64,000 bases of DNA from Ottelia alismoides (taxonomy: Eukaryota > Streptophyta > Magnoliopsida > Alismatales > Hydrocharitaceae): assembly GCA_037367405.1 (NCBI GenBank), contig JAZKJV010011606.1, positions 434,001 to 498,000 of the forward strand. The letters run 5' to 3'. The position numbers were made by a program, and so were the translations under genes. Below, piece by piece: positions 13,101 to 25,100 of the stretch (position 1 is its first letter; every line of letters begins with the position of its first letter). Under the pieces are notes generated by a model. The model searched no databases and was not told where the DNA came from. It worked only from the letters and a program-made list of their open reading frames with translations.

Positions 13101-16100
13101 TGCTTTTCTACTGTGAATTCTGGGAACTATTGAAGGAGGAGGTGCTGGAACTGCTTAATGAATTCAGTCAGGGGAATAGAGGATTCGAGAAGGTCAACCA
13201 GACACTGTTGTTCCTCCTGCCCAAGAAAGATATTCCCGTGAGGGTGGAGGACTTCAGACCTTTAGTACTTTCCAATGCAATCTATCTTATTGTGGTTAAA
13301 ATTCTGGCGAACCGCCTTAAATGTGTTTTGGACTCGGTGGTGTTGCAGGGTCAGTAAGTATTCATACCTGGGAGACAGATGGCAGACATCTTAGTGATGG
13401 CCTCCGAGATTTGTCTTGACTGGAAGCGGACAAAGACGAGAGGGGATCTGTGGAAGATAGAATACACAAAGGTTTATGATTGCGTCGATTGGAGATTCCT
13501 GTGGGTGTCTTTAAGGAGAAGAGGCTTCCCTGAAGCTTGGGTGGACTGGATGAAGAGGTGTGTCACTACTTCCTCCTACTCTATCATGGTGAACGACAAA
13601 CCTGAGGGGGGGGTTCTTCTAGCCGTAGTGAGGTGTGAGGCAGGGGTGTCCATTAGCTCTTTTGCTATTTGTCCTTATGGATGATGCTTTGGGCGTGCTC
13701 TTCAGACATGCAATAGAGGCACGATGGTGTGAAGGATTTTGTAAGGATGATATCTCTGTCCCACTTTTACAGTATGCAGATGACATCATTGTTTTGCTTG
13801 GAGGTACTGAGGTACAGAATGCTAATGCGGTACAACTGGTTGAAATTTTGGCAATCTTTCTGATCTTGAGACAACAAGTGTAAGTCAGCAGTCACTACTT
13901 TTGGGATGTGTGAAGCGGAGAGTGCCAGAGTGACGGGGTTAACCGACTGCCCGTTGGGAGACCTCCCATCTCCTACTTGGGACTGCCATTGGTAGCAGGG
14001 AACTGAAGAAAGCAGTCTGTGATGCTGTGGTACAGAGGATGGAGCAGAGGTTAGCGGGTTGGAAGGCGGTCAGCTGTCCAGAGGGGGAAAGTTGGTTCTT
14101 TTAAAACACGTGCTCTTGGTCATACCTATCTTCTTCTACTCTACTAGACCGATGCCGGTGGGAGTTAGGAAGAAGATTGAGACTTTGATGAGGAGATTCT
14201 TCTGGTCGGACGAGAAGCAGCAAGGGCCTGGGATGCACCTGGTTAGTTGGGAGGAGGTTACGAAAGGATGCAACTACGGAGGACTTGGGCTACGCGATGT
14301 GGAGTGCATGAACAAGACGCTAATCGCCGAATGGGTGACTCCCATATGGGGTCCGTCGGCCTCGCTCGCTGCTGGACTTGCGAGGATGATATATGGGGTT
14401 AGAGGCGAGCTTGTGGCTGGAAGAACTCGCTTTGAATCACTGCTATGGGCAAGCATACGTGAGGTCTTGCCGTTGATAGCGCCTAGACTATGGCCAAAGG
14501 TGGGCAACGATTATCTTTTCAGATTCTGGCGTGATGACTGAACTGGGGAGGGCACTCTGGAGGGCAGATTTCCGAGGCTGTATGCTTTGACGACATCGAA
14601 GGAGAGTCCGCTTTCGCAGGTGGCGGAAGCGGGATCGTGGTCGTCGACTTTCTTGGAGGACCTCTCAAACCAACGCATGGAGGAATATCTCAGGTTGCAG
14701 GCTGAGATCCCACCACTTGGGGAATTTTCGCTAGACAGAGATCATTTTGTGTGGGAGGGGATGAAGTTCTCCTTGAAGAAAGGCTATAAGGATTTGAGAT
14801 GGATTGCAGATGGGTATGATGTGGAGCTATGCCAGGACATGAGGATAGTTTGGGCGTCGAAGATACCGTGCGGTATCAAGATATTCCTTTGGTGCTTGAG
14901 AAGGGGCCGCTTGTGTGATAAAGCAAGAGGGGGAGGTTGTTGGGGGTGGCAGACACACAGTGTGACAGGTGCGAGGGGATGGAGGAGGACACTGAGCACT
15001 TGTTCTTCAAGTGCACGGCATCTGAACAGGTCTGGAGGGCGGTTGGGATACCTTGGGCCGCGAACGATGGGGCATCGAAGTTTTGGAGATCAATTCACGC
15101 GACATGCACCAACACAACTGACGATTGTTCAAAGCCTTTTGCTGTTCTATGGGTCATTTGGGCTGGACGAAATGATTTGATCTTCAACAACCAAAGGTTT
15201 TACTACGAAAATGTAGCATCTCACTGTAATGCGCTTTTATCATTTTCGGGTTTTACGGTAATGTATTCTAAACTCTTTTTAATGAAAATTCCTTTGCGGT
15301 GACTCTCACAACGGGGGTTCACCCTCTTTACAATAAAAAAATATCTTATTGATTATATTATCTTATTTGAAATTTTAGATTTTGGATTTTATTAGATCAT
15401 CTACTTTTTTTTACATAATCACATTTATTATTGTATTTTATAATATTTTAATTTAAAATATTATAAACTGCATAAACCACATATACCTCCGTATACTCCT
15501 CAACATATCCGCTCACTTTCTTTAGACCGTATGACCGAATGAATACCACATACCGCATTTGTGAACCTTGGTTTCTTCTTGCGACAAAGGAGGTTCTACT
15601 CAGTTCAGAGGGCATATTGTCTCCATGACAGAGGTGGTGGACGTCAGCATGGTCCATGCACTTACTGTCGTCATCCATGACATTTTAAGGACACATGCTA
15701 TCAAAAGCGTGGATACCTCGCATCTGCTCGCGTGGTGGGGCATACTGAGCCTTCAGACACTACAGCTCCTCATGTAGATCCACGTCTTGATGACATTGTC
15801 TAGCGTATTCGGGAGATCATGACTTCAATGGCTGGCACTATCACTACAGGATTCAGAGATACTGCATCCGCGATAAGAGCCTCTTCGAGCTCCTCATGTA
15901 TCACATACGCTTTTACTGGTAGTAGCAGTGCATATATGACAGAGTGGATCATGGACTCTAGTGCATACCACCATCTGTGTAGAGATAGGACCCGGTTCAG
16001 GTCTTATAGGACTGTACCTCCTGGTAGATGGGTCATTATTGCCAATGGGGTCCACTTACCCATCACTGGACATGGGGAGGTGCATTTGACGCCATCGATG

Positions 16101-19100
16101 TGCATGCAGAATGATTTATATGCGCATAATTTTCATATGAACTTACTTTCTATTAGTCAGATTACTAAGGATCTGCATTGCCATGCCATTTTTGACCCTT
16201 CTTCTCTTGTGCGTCAGGACATACTCGGTAGGGTGATTGGATGTGGTCGTGAGTAGTGGGGGCTCTATAGACAGGTCCAACCTCCTCATACTGGTGCCTC
16301 TACTATTCCTACTGGACCAGTCTCACCGTACCTATGGCATCTTCATTTTTGCCACATTCCTTTGCAGAAGTTGTGTCATGTCCTCCCACATATCTCCACG
16401 CGATCTTCCTTTCAGTGCGAGGCTTGCTGGCTTGAGAAGCATCACCGTTCGTCATTTCCATCTCGTCAGAGTTGGAGCAGTTCTTAGTTGTTTGAGCTTC
16501 TTCATTTAGATATCCGGGGTCCAAGTTGTATCCCTGATCACCATGGATACCGTTTTTATCTGTTTGTTACAGATGACTTTTCTAGACTTTCTTGGGTTTT
16601 CCTATTAAAGAATAAGTCTGAGGTTGGGTCTGTCATTAAGTCATTTATTAATGAGATAAACACTATTTTTTCTACTACTGTCAAGTATCTACATTCTGAT
16701 AATGCCTTGGAGTTTTGCACCTTACAACTATTCGATTTTCTCAGGTCTTTTGGCATTATACAATATACACTAGGCCTTGTGTGCCTATACATCTCAACAA
16801 AACGGTGTTGCCCATCGTAAACATCGTCGTTTACTCGATGCGACCATAACCCTATTGGTTCAGAGTCGTGCTCCTCATGCTTATTGGGGTGATGCGGTTC
16901 TTACTACATGCTACTTAATGAATCGTATGCCTTCCTCTATTTTGGGAGAAAAAGTCCCTTTCTCGTTTGTGTTTCCCGAGAAGGATATGTTCTCCCTTAT
17001 ACCCCGCGTTTTTTGATATGTGGCCTTTGTTCATAATCTTTCTCCTGATCGTGACAAGCTCTCCCCCAGAGCTGTTAAGCTTGTTTTTGTTGGCTACTCT
17101 CGTATCCAAAAAGGGTAACGTTGCTTTGATCCGCTTAGATCGAAATGCTTTGTCAGTGCTGATGTTACATTCTTTGAGTCTGTCATGTACTTCTCTCCTA
17201 CATGTGACATACTGGCCCCATTTGACTCTGATGAGGAGATCTACATGCCTCCATCTCCTACAGCCCTACCAGCTCCTGCACCTGCTTTACCACCTCATGC
17301 ATACGCTCTACCACCTCCCTTACCACCACGACCGCCACTGCCATCTCCACCCCCATCTCTAGTACCTACACCTGCTCCTGGATTGCCACCTACCTTGACT
17401 CAGTTTTGTCACGTGTGTTTACTCGCGGGTCTCACTCTGTCCCCCCTGCTCATATGTCTTCCCCATCATGTAACATGCCTCAGGTATGTAATGAGCATAT
17501 TGTTTCTATTGATGGTACTGCTGAGTTGTATGTGCAATAAGATTCCTTAGAGGAGGAGCAAATACCCTCTCAAGAGCGAAACTTATATGTCTTATATGTT
17601 CAGGAGTTGGCAGATGAACTCTATGTGTAAATTCCTCTGCGAAAGCAGAGACGTACTTGTGCGTCATATCCTTTGGCAACACATGTTTCTTTGAGCAGAC
17701 TTTCAGAGGATTTCAGGAGATTTACCTTGACAATGTCAACCGTGGAAATACCGCGGACATATCATGAGGATATTCAGGACAGTCAGTGGCATCTTGCCAT
17801 GGAGGAGGAGATGGTCGCGCTACAATCACGTGGCACTTAGAGCCTTGTTTTAGCTCCAATTGACGCATCCGTTGTTGGGTGCAATTGGATGTTCACGATG
17901 AAGCACCGGGCAGATGGCAATATAGATTGTTGCAAGTAGAGACTTGTGGCACATGGGTTCACCCAGACATATGGGGTGGACTATCAAAATACATTCTCTC
18001 CAGTGGCCAGACATTTTGCTCTGCGTATCCTTCTATCAGTTGCAGTAACACATGATTGGCCCCTCTATCAACTTGATGTGAAGAATGCTTTTCTATATGG
18101 TGACCTACAGGAGGAGGTTTGCACACATCAACTACTTGGTTTGTTATTGAGGGGGAGTGTCGGAAGGTTTGCAGGCTTCACAAGGCGATTTATGGCCTTA
18201 AGCAGAGTCCAAGAGCATGGTTCCAGAAGCTCTCGGACTTGATAGAGCAATAGGGGTTTATGCGATCCACTGTCGATCACTCTCTGTTTGTTCATAGGAC
18301 TCAAATAGGTATAGTTATCATTCTTGTCTATGTTGATGATATCATTATTACAGGGGATGGCGAGCATGGCATTCAGGCTGCTAAGGATTTCCTAGGTCAG
18401 CATTTTGTGACCATGGACCTTGGCAGTTTACGCTACTTCCTTAGACTAGAGTTTGCCAAGAACCAACGAGGCTTGTGATGACCCAAATGAAGTACGCCAC
18501 AGATCTTCTTTCTGAGACAGACATGGCAGATTGTAGACCTGCCACTACTCCTATGGACCCGAGCATGAAGCTCTATGATGATGACACTGAGGAGGTCGAC
18601 AAGAGGAGGTACATGGAGCTTGTTGGTAAGCTTCTGTATGTGACCATCACCAGGCCAGATATATCCTTTGCCGTGAGCAAAGTAAGTCAATTTATGGAGC
18701 AACCCAAACATGCACATATAGATGTACCCCATATGATTCTGAGGTATCTGAAAGCCTCACTTGACACCGGTATTCTATTTAACAGAGGTACATCCCTTGC
18801 AGTTACAACATGTGCAGATGCAGAATATGCTAGGTGTCCCAAGGACAAGAAGTCTACTTCTGGCTTCGCAGTGTTCATAGGAAGTTCCCTGGTGTCATGG
18901 AAGAGCAAGAAACAGACTGTGGTTGCCAGATCTAGTATTGAATCAAAATACAGAGCTATGTCGCAAGCTAATACAGAGATGATGTAGGTCGTATTTGTTC
19001 TTATTGACCTGACTATTGAGGTGCCTCTTCTCATGTACCTCCAATGCGACAACCAGGCTGCTCTTTTCATTGCAAACAACCTTGCCTTCCATGAGAGGAC

Positions 19101-22100
19101 CAATCATATCGAGGTGGACCGTCGCTACACTCATGACATGATATAGAAGGGTCTGATTGCCACTACTCATGTTAGCTATGGAGATTAGACATCAGATGTA
19201 CTTACCAAGACCCTAGCCAGAGGGCCTTACCAGAGATGCTGCTCCAAGCTGAGCTTGATTGATATCTACGCTCCAGCTTGAGGGGGAGTTTTGAGATATT
19301 AGTTATCTTTCATATCTTTTATGTAATATTTATTTTCTCTGTTTTCTTTATGTAATTTGCTAACATGTTACTCTCCTATATGAGAGAACCCTAGGGCTTC
19401 ATCAATGAGTAAGTTATTCTTTTCTCTCAACAACAATATTCTATTCAGTCATCCCACAAAATAAGAATATTCGGCTGAACATTCGATCTATTCGCTTGAA
19501 TATCACGACTGTGGCCTTTGCTATGGGCTGACTTAAGATATCATTGGCTATTTCAACAGAGACAATACCAGATAGCCATACTTTAGCACACACATCATCT
19601 GCCTCCCATGAGGCATTGATCCCAATTTTGTCCACCGGCTCATCTTGCGTCAGATCATGCTTCTTACCATGCCTCTACAGTAGATTCATGAATTGCACCG
19701 TCCACAACTTGTAGTTTGTACCATCCATCTTGACAATAGGTGCCGGACCCTTGAAGGCATCTGTGGATGGAGTATCAACTCTGTTTTCTGAAATCGTGGA
19801 CAGATAACTGGGATCGTAGATAGACAATGGAGTGTCCTCACAGACATGAAGAGGGGTGATTGTGGGCGTAACTCATACCACAACCAATCCTAAACAAAGA
19901 TTGGCTCAAAGGGACCACAACGATATGATTTTGCCTCTTTTCAGACAGAAGTCAGGCCAAAAAACTCTGAAATCAGGCCAAAAAACTCCGTGCTGAGCGG
20001 CAATGGGTGTTTGAGCGATGACACGGGGTAGCAGGGTGACCACCGGACCACTGGATGCTGCTGGGTAGTGCCGGATGCTGCTGGGCAGCGTTGAAGGCCA
20101 CTGGGCGGTGCTGGCGGCACTGCCGGATCCCGCTGGTGGCAGCGGCTGCATCTCTGGGCGGTGCCTCGGGGTACTGCTGGGCAACATTGAGCTGATGCGA
20201 GGCGCAACGGGCGGCGGCGAAGCGAGGAGGTAGGGTACATGCTCCAGTCTATAATCGCCGCTCTGATACCATGTTGAAGAAAAAATATGTTGTTTATTCA
20301 TGGAGCCCAAAGGTTCTCTTATATAGAAGAGAGAAACTCTAATGGGTAAATTACATAATACGGAATGAGAAATAAATAAACGGAAAAAGAGTAACATAAC
20401 ATAAAACTCTCAACCATAGATCACACAATAGTCCTGTGCTGCATAGTGAAGGAATAAAAAATTTTGGACATGTTCCTAAAAAATTGGGCCACATTCAGGG
20501 AATTACGTTTTCCTAAAACACTACTTAGGTTCGTTTAATTTTATTGGTTGATAACCTGGATCGGAAGTGATGAGACGTGCATTCCATTGTCATTGGATCA
20601 GGAATTGGCAAGGCGGAAGTTCTTCATGAATGAGTCTACATTGAAACTACTCCTTGGTTACCCACTATCCGTGCTCTTGCCTTTTTGCTTTTACATAATC
20701 TTCCTCGTCACCCTCTTCTCCCTCTTCAATTGGTAATTTTTTATCCGTTCTCTTCCGTGTTTTTCGTTCCTCCATTTTTCATTGCTCTAATTATGTACTT
20801 GTATGACTTTTCCTTCAGGTAATGGTTGAGGAAGTCACATTTGGAACTATTTTTTCCTAATAGATTAGCCAAGAAACTGCAAAAACATTGGACTTCTGAA
20901 AACAGAGCTAATAACTAACTAATTATCCTCTATCCCTTTCTCCTACCGCCTTTTGTCATGTTCCAGATTCTCGAGTACATAATACCTTTCCCTTTGATTT
21001 CCATCTCTGTTGCTCCCCCTTCCTTGTTCTCTTTTTTTGTTTCTTCTCCCTTTCTGGATTGCCTCCACCTTCATCATCCGTTCTCTTCCTTGGTAATCAC
21101 TCTTATTTTAGTTGCTCATTCTCGTTGGGGAAGTGTAAGTGATACACACATCTCCCCATGCACGCACATTTGGGTCTTGTATGCTATTTCATTAGACAAG
21201 CCATTTGATGATTTGGGTTTTGTATGCTATTTCATTCGGGAGCTTGTGTGTGAGTAGGGGGCCTACCTATATACAACCTCATTATGCTCGTTTAGCTGAT
21301 AATGAAATGATAGAAAATCCGACTACCTAAATACCTTCTACGGGTAGAGATCATTGGTTTTGGAAGGACAACTCTTTCTCTCTAAAAAGGGCGTACCAGG
21401 CCATCTGCAGACTGCTGCCTTCATCGACGAAGTCCGTAATCTGTGATTGCAACCTCATTTGGTAGATCCGACTTTCGGGCATAATAGCTTTCTTCATGTG
21501 GCTTTTGAGGAGGAGACAGATCATGACAAGGGATCGCTGTGCAAGACTCTTCCACGATATTTTGAATAGATGTCCGCTCTGTGACACTAAGATAGAACCG
21601 GTGGATCACCTCTTCTTCCAGTGCACAGGGATAGTCCCCATGTGGAGCAATGCTGATAGGAGGTGGCTTAACATTCAGAACCTTGAGCTCTTTTGGGAAT
21701 CACTGTTTACTGCCAGACATCGAGATAGAAAGGAAATCCTCCAACCGCTGGCGCCGATTTGGGCAATCTGGTTAGGCAGAAATGGGGCACTCTTTTCTTA
21801 AAACGTTTCTATTTTGAAAATGTATTGTGTCATTTTGGGTCTCTTCTAGAGTCTTGGACCCTATAAGTACCTCTGTAACTCTCTCTTTTCAAATCTATAT
21901 AATTGTGGTGGGCACTTAACTGTCTTTCCTCCCTTTTCTGACTAAAAAAATGACAAAATCCGACCATTTGAATCTTTCATGGAATATGGATTCTTCATGC
22001 CATTGCAAACGACTTAATTATTGGTGTTGTTTTATCATCTTTTAATATATTTTGTTAAGTGTACTTTTCTCTGTCCAGAGAGAGAGAGTATTTCCAATGA

Positions 22101-25100
22101 GCTCATTGCCCATTCATTAGGAACTTGATGACACTACATATTATTAACCATTAGATTTCGATCCGTTAATCTCAATTAGAACATGTATTAATGTCATATG
22201 TGGTTTTGACATCCATTGATCAATCTTTTTTTCCTATTTTACTCAAATTAAATCTTATTCAAAGCTTTGTATTTATTCTTTCATTTTTTTAAGAAAAGGA
22301 AAGTGAGACATAACATGACTATATGTTTTCTTTCTCTAATTTTAAAAGGAAACAAAACGTTGCAACGATGGCAATAGCGACAATGGTGGCATCACATTGA
22401 GAGGCAACAATGGTGGTAGTGGCAATAAGAGGCAACAATGGTGGTGCTAGCAACTAACCACGGTGTTGATAATGGTGAAGTAACAACACCACCACAATGG
22501 CAGTGCGCTATTGTGGGGATGGAGGAAGGGATTACAACTTCACCCCCCCCCCCCCCCCACACACACAAAAAAAAACTGTGTTCCACAAACTCTAGTTTTT
22601 CTACATCATTATTTTTTACAAACATATTTTTTTTACAATTTTGCGGTGATAGTATGACCAAGTTGTAACAAGTATAATATGGATGTGTAAAACATGATGA
22701 TGGAGTTGAAAAAAATTAACAAGGAGTTGTAACCTTCCCCTTTAAACGTCTGAGGACGGGGGTGAGATTACAACTCCTTGTGGGTTTTTTTACAACTTCG
22801 TCATCATTTTTTACACAATTGTATAACACATTATAATTATGTCATACTATCCTTTGCGAAGTTTGTAATAAGTGACAATGGATTTGTAAATAATGATAAA
22901 GTTTGTAAGAAAACAATAATGATATTTAATCAATAAAAACAAAGTTCTAAAAAATAATTTGATTTGAGCTTACGGCTCTAGCCAATGAACACAAAATTGA
23001 TTTGTAAATAATGATAAAGTTTGTAAGAAAACAATAATGATATTTAATTAATAAAAACAAAGTTCTAAAAAATAATTTGATTTGAGCTTACGGCTCTAGC
23101 CAATGAACAGAAAATTGTAAAAAATGAACCAGTAGTAAAAATAATTTCCTATTAAAAAACAAAGTAAGAAATTAATACAGAGTTGTGATATTTGACTTTA
23201 TAGTAATGCACGCTTACAATAGTTGAATATAAAGTAGTAAATGCAAATAAATATTTGCAATTAAGAAGCACGAAGTTGTAAAATGTAAATTCAAGAGCTT
23301 CGTAAAATTGTGTGAATTATGGTAATTATCTTACAAACGTTTAAACACGAGAAAAATAAAAATATAATTTTGTGAAATCATGGAGCGTTTTTGTGTAGTC
23401 AATGATGAGGAAAAATAAAAAAATGAATGATGAAGATTACATGTTTATGGAGTTGCCAATGAGCCTTGTGCTCTTTGGAAATGTCTATATATAATCATAT
23501 ATGTGTGTGTGTTAAATATGGCTATCCTCAGGGGAGCTAACTTGGCTATCTCCACCCTTATGCTTTTATTTTATGGTATTAGAAGACTTATCTTGGGATT
23601 GTAGCGGAAGTGCAAACGAGATGTGGGAGGCAGTAGCATCTTGTATCCGAAAGGTAGCCAAAGAGATACTAGGCGAGTCGAAGGGAGGAGCTCCAGGTCA
23701 AAAGGAGGCTTGGTGGTGGAGTGAAGGGATGCAAGAGAAACTAAAAATAAAAGAGCATGCTTTAAAGCTATGTCTAAGGATAGAACAACGTAATCTGGCA
23801 CAAACTACAAAATAGCGAAGAAGGAAGCGAAGAAGGTTGTAAGAGAAGCTAAGTCAAATGCTTATGAAGTTTTTTTAATAAAAATCTCGACTCTAAGGAG
23901 GGCCAGAAGGATATATTTAGGTTGGCCAAAGCAAGAGAAAGAAAGACCAAAGACCTTTCTCAAGTGAGATGCATTAAGGACGGGGAAGGTCACGTGATTG
24001 TTACTCAGAAGGACATAGAGACTAGATGGGAGCAGTATTTCCATAAACTTTTCATCAGGGAAGGAAATAGAGAGATCACTTTGGGTGATCTAGTTAGTAG
24101 TGAAAGTTACTTGAATCGTGCAAGCTATAGACGAATACAAAGAAAGGAAGTAGAGGAGGCTTTGAAGGTTATGAGACCTGGGAAAGGTGTAGGATCAGAT
24201 GACATCCTTGTAGAAGTATTGAGAGTTTTAGGTGAGCGCGGTTTGACTTGGCTTACGAATCTATTCAATGTTATTTGGCGAAGCAAGAAAATGCCTGAAG
24301 ATTGGAGGAGAAGTATCGTGGTGCCTCTTTATAAGAATAAAGGAGACATTCAAATTGGGAACGTGTGTTCGAAAGAGGTTGAGGAAAGTTTCCAACGTAA
24401 AAGAAAATCAATTCGGATTCATGCCAGGTCGCTCAACTATTGAAGCCATCCATTTGCTAAGGAGAACAATGGAGATTTACAGAGCTAAAAGGAAGAACCT
24501 CCATATGATCTTTATTGATTTGGAGAAGACTTATGATTCTGTCCCACGAGAGATATTGTGGAGATTTGGAGAAGAGACAAGTACCTGCCCTATACATTAA
24601 CCTCATAAAGGACATGTTTGATAGGGCTTTATCTTGTATAAGGACTCCGTCTAGGAAGACTGACTATTTTGATATCAACATTGGTTTACATCAAGGTTCA
24701 GCTTTGAGTTCATTTCTTTTTTATTTTGATTATGGACGAGTTGACAAGTCACATTCAGGATGAGTTACCTTGGTGTATTTTATTTGCTGATGATATTGTG
24801 TTGGTTGACGAGACTAGAGATGGATTAAATAAGAAGCTTGAGGTTTGAAGACATGCATTGGTGACTAAAGGATTTCGTATAAGTAGGACTAAGACGGAAT
24901 ATATGGAGTGCACCTTTGATGGAAGCAATGGTGAAGGAATAGGTGAAGATTGATGACAATAACGTTTGGAAGAGAGATTCTTTTAGATATCTTGGATCTA
25001 TTTTGCAACAGGATGGGGAAATTGATGGAGATGTTAATGTTACTAATAGAATAAATACAGGTTGGCTAAAGTGGAGAGGAGCCTCTGCTTTTCTCTATGA

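Larger units (their letters stand above)
11598..19432 (+). mobile_element. Plus-strand Copia retrotransposon, 5' LTR not found
   Basis: Gag, protease, integrase, reverse transcriptase and RNase H occur in Copia order. They are followed by a polypurine tract (TTGAGGGGGAG at 19278-19288) and a short 3' LTR of 144 bp at 19289-19432 ending CTCTCAACA. Gag is interrupted by a hAT element at 12037-15570. Antisense Copia Gag resumes right after the LTR. LTR length, LTR ends and Gag resemble the antisense element, so the two are related subfamilies. Many stops and frameshifts show it is inactive. Confidence 0.82.
10007..20414 (-). mobile_element. Antisense Copia LTR retrotransposon, host of nested insertions
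   Basis: Two related short LTRs lie in minus orientation: the 3' LTR at 10007-10186 and the 5' LTR at 20272-20414. A polypurine tract (complement of CTCCCCCTCAAGCTGGAG) abuts the first. A primer-binding site, complement of GCTCTGATACCA (20260-20271), abuts the second. Minus-strand Gag is recognisable at about 19441-19750, and RNase H sequence at about 10540-10694. The rest of pol has been lost or replaced by later insertions. Flanks share CATA (10003-10006; 20415-20418), a plausible eroded 5-bp duplication. The left LTR carries a 28-bp internal tandem duplication at about 10024-10079. Confidence 0.8.
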
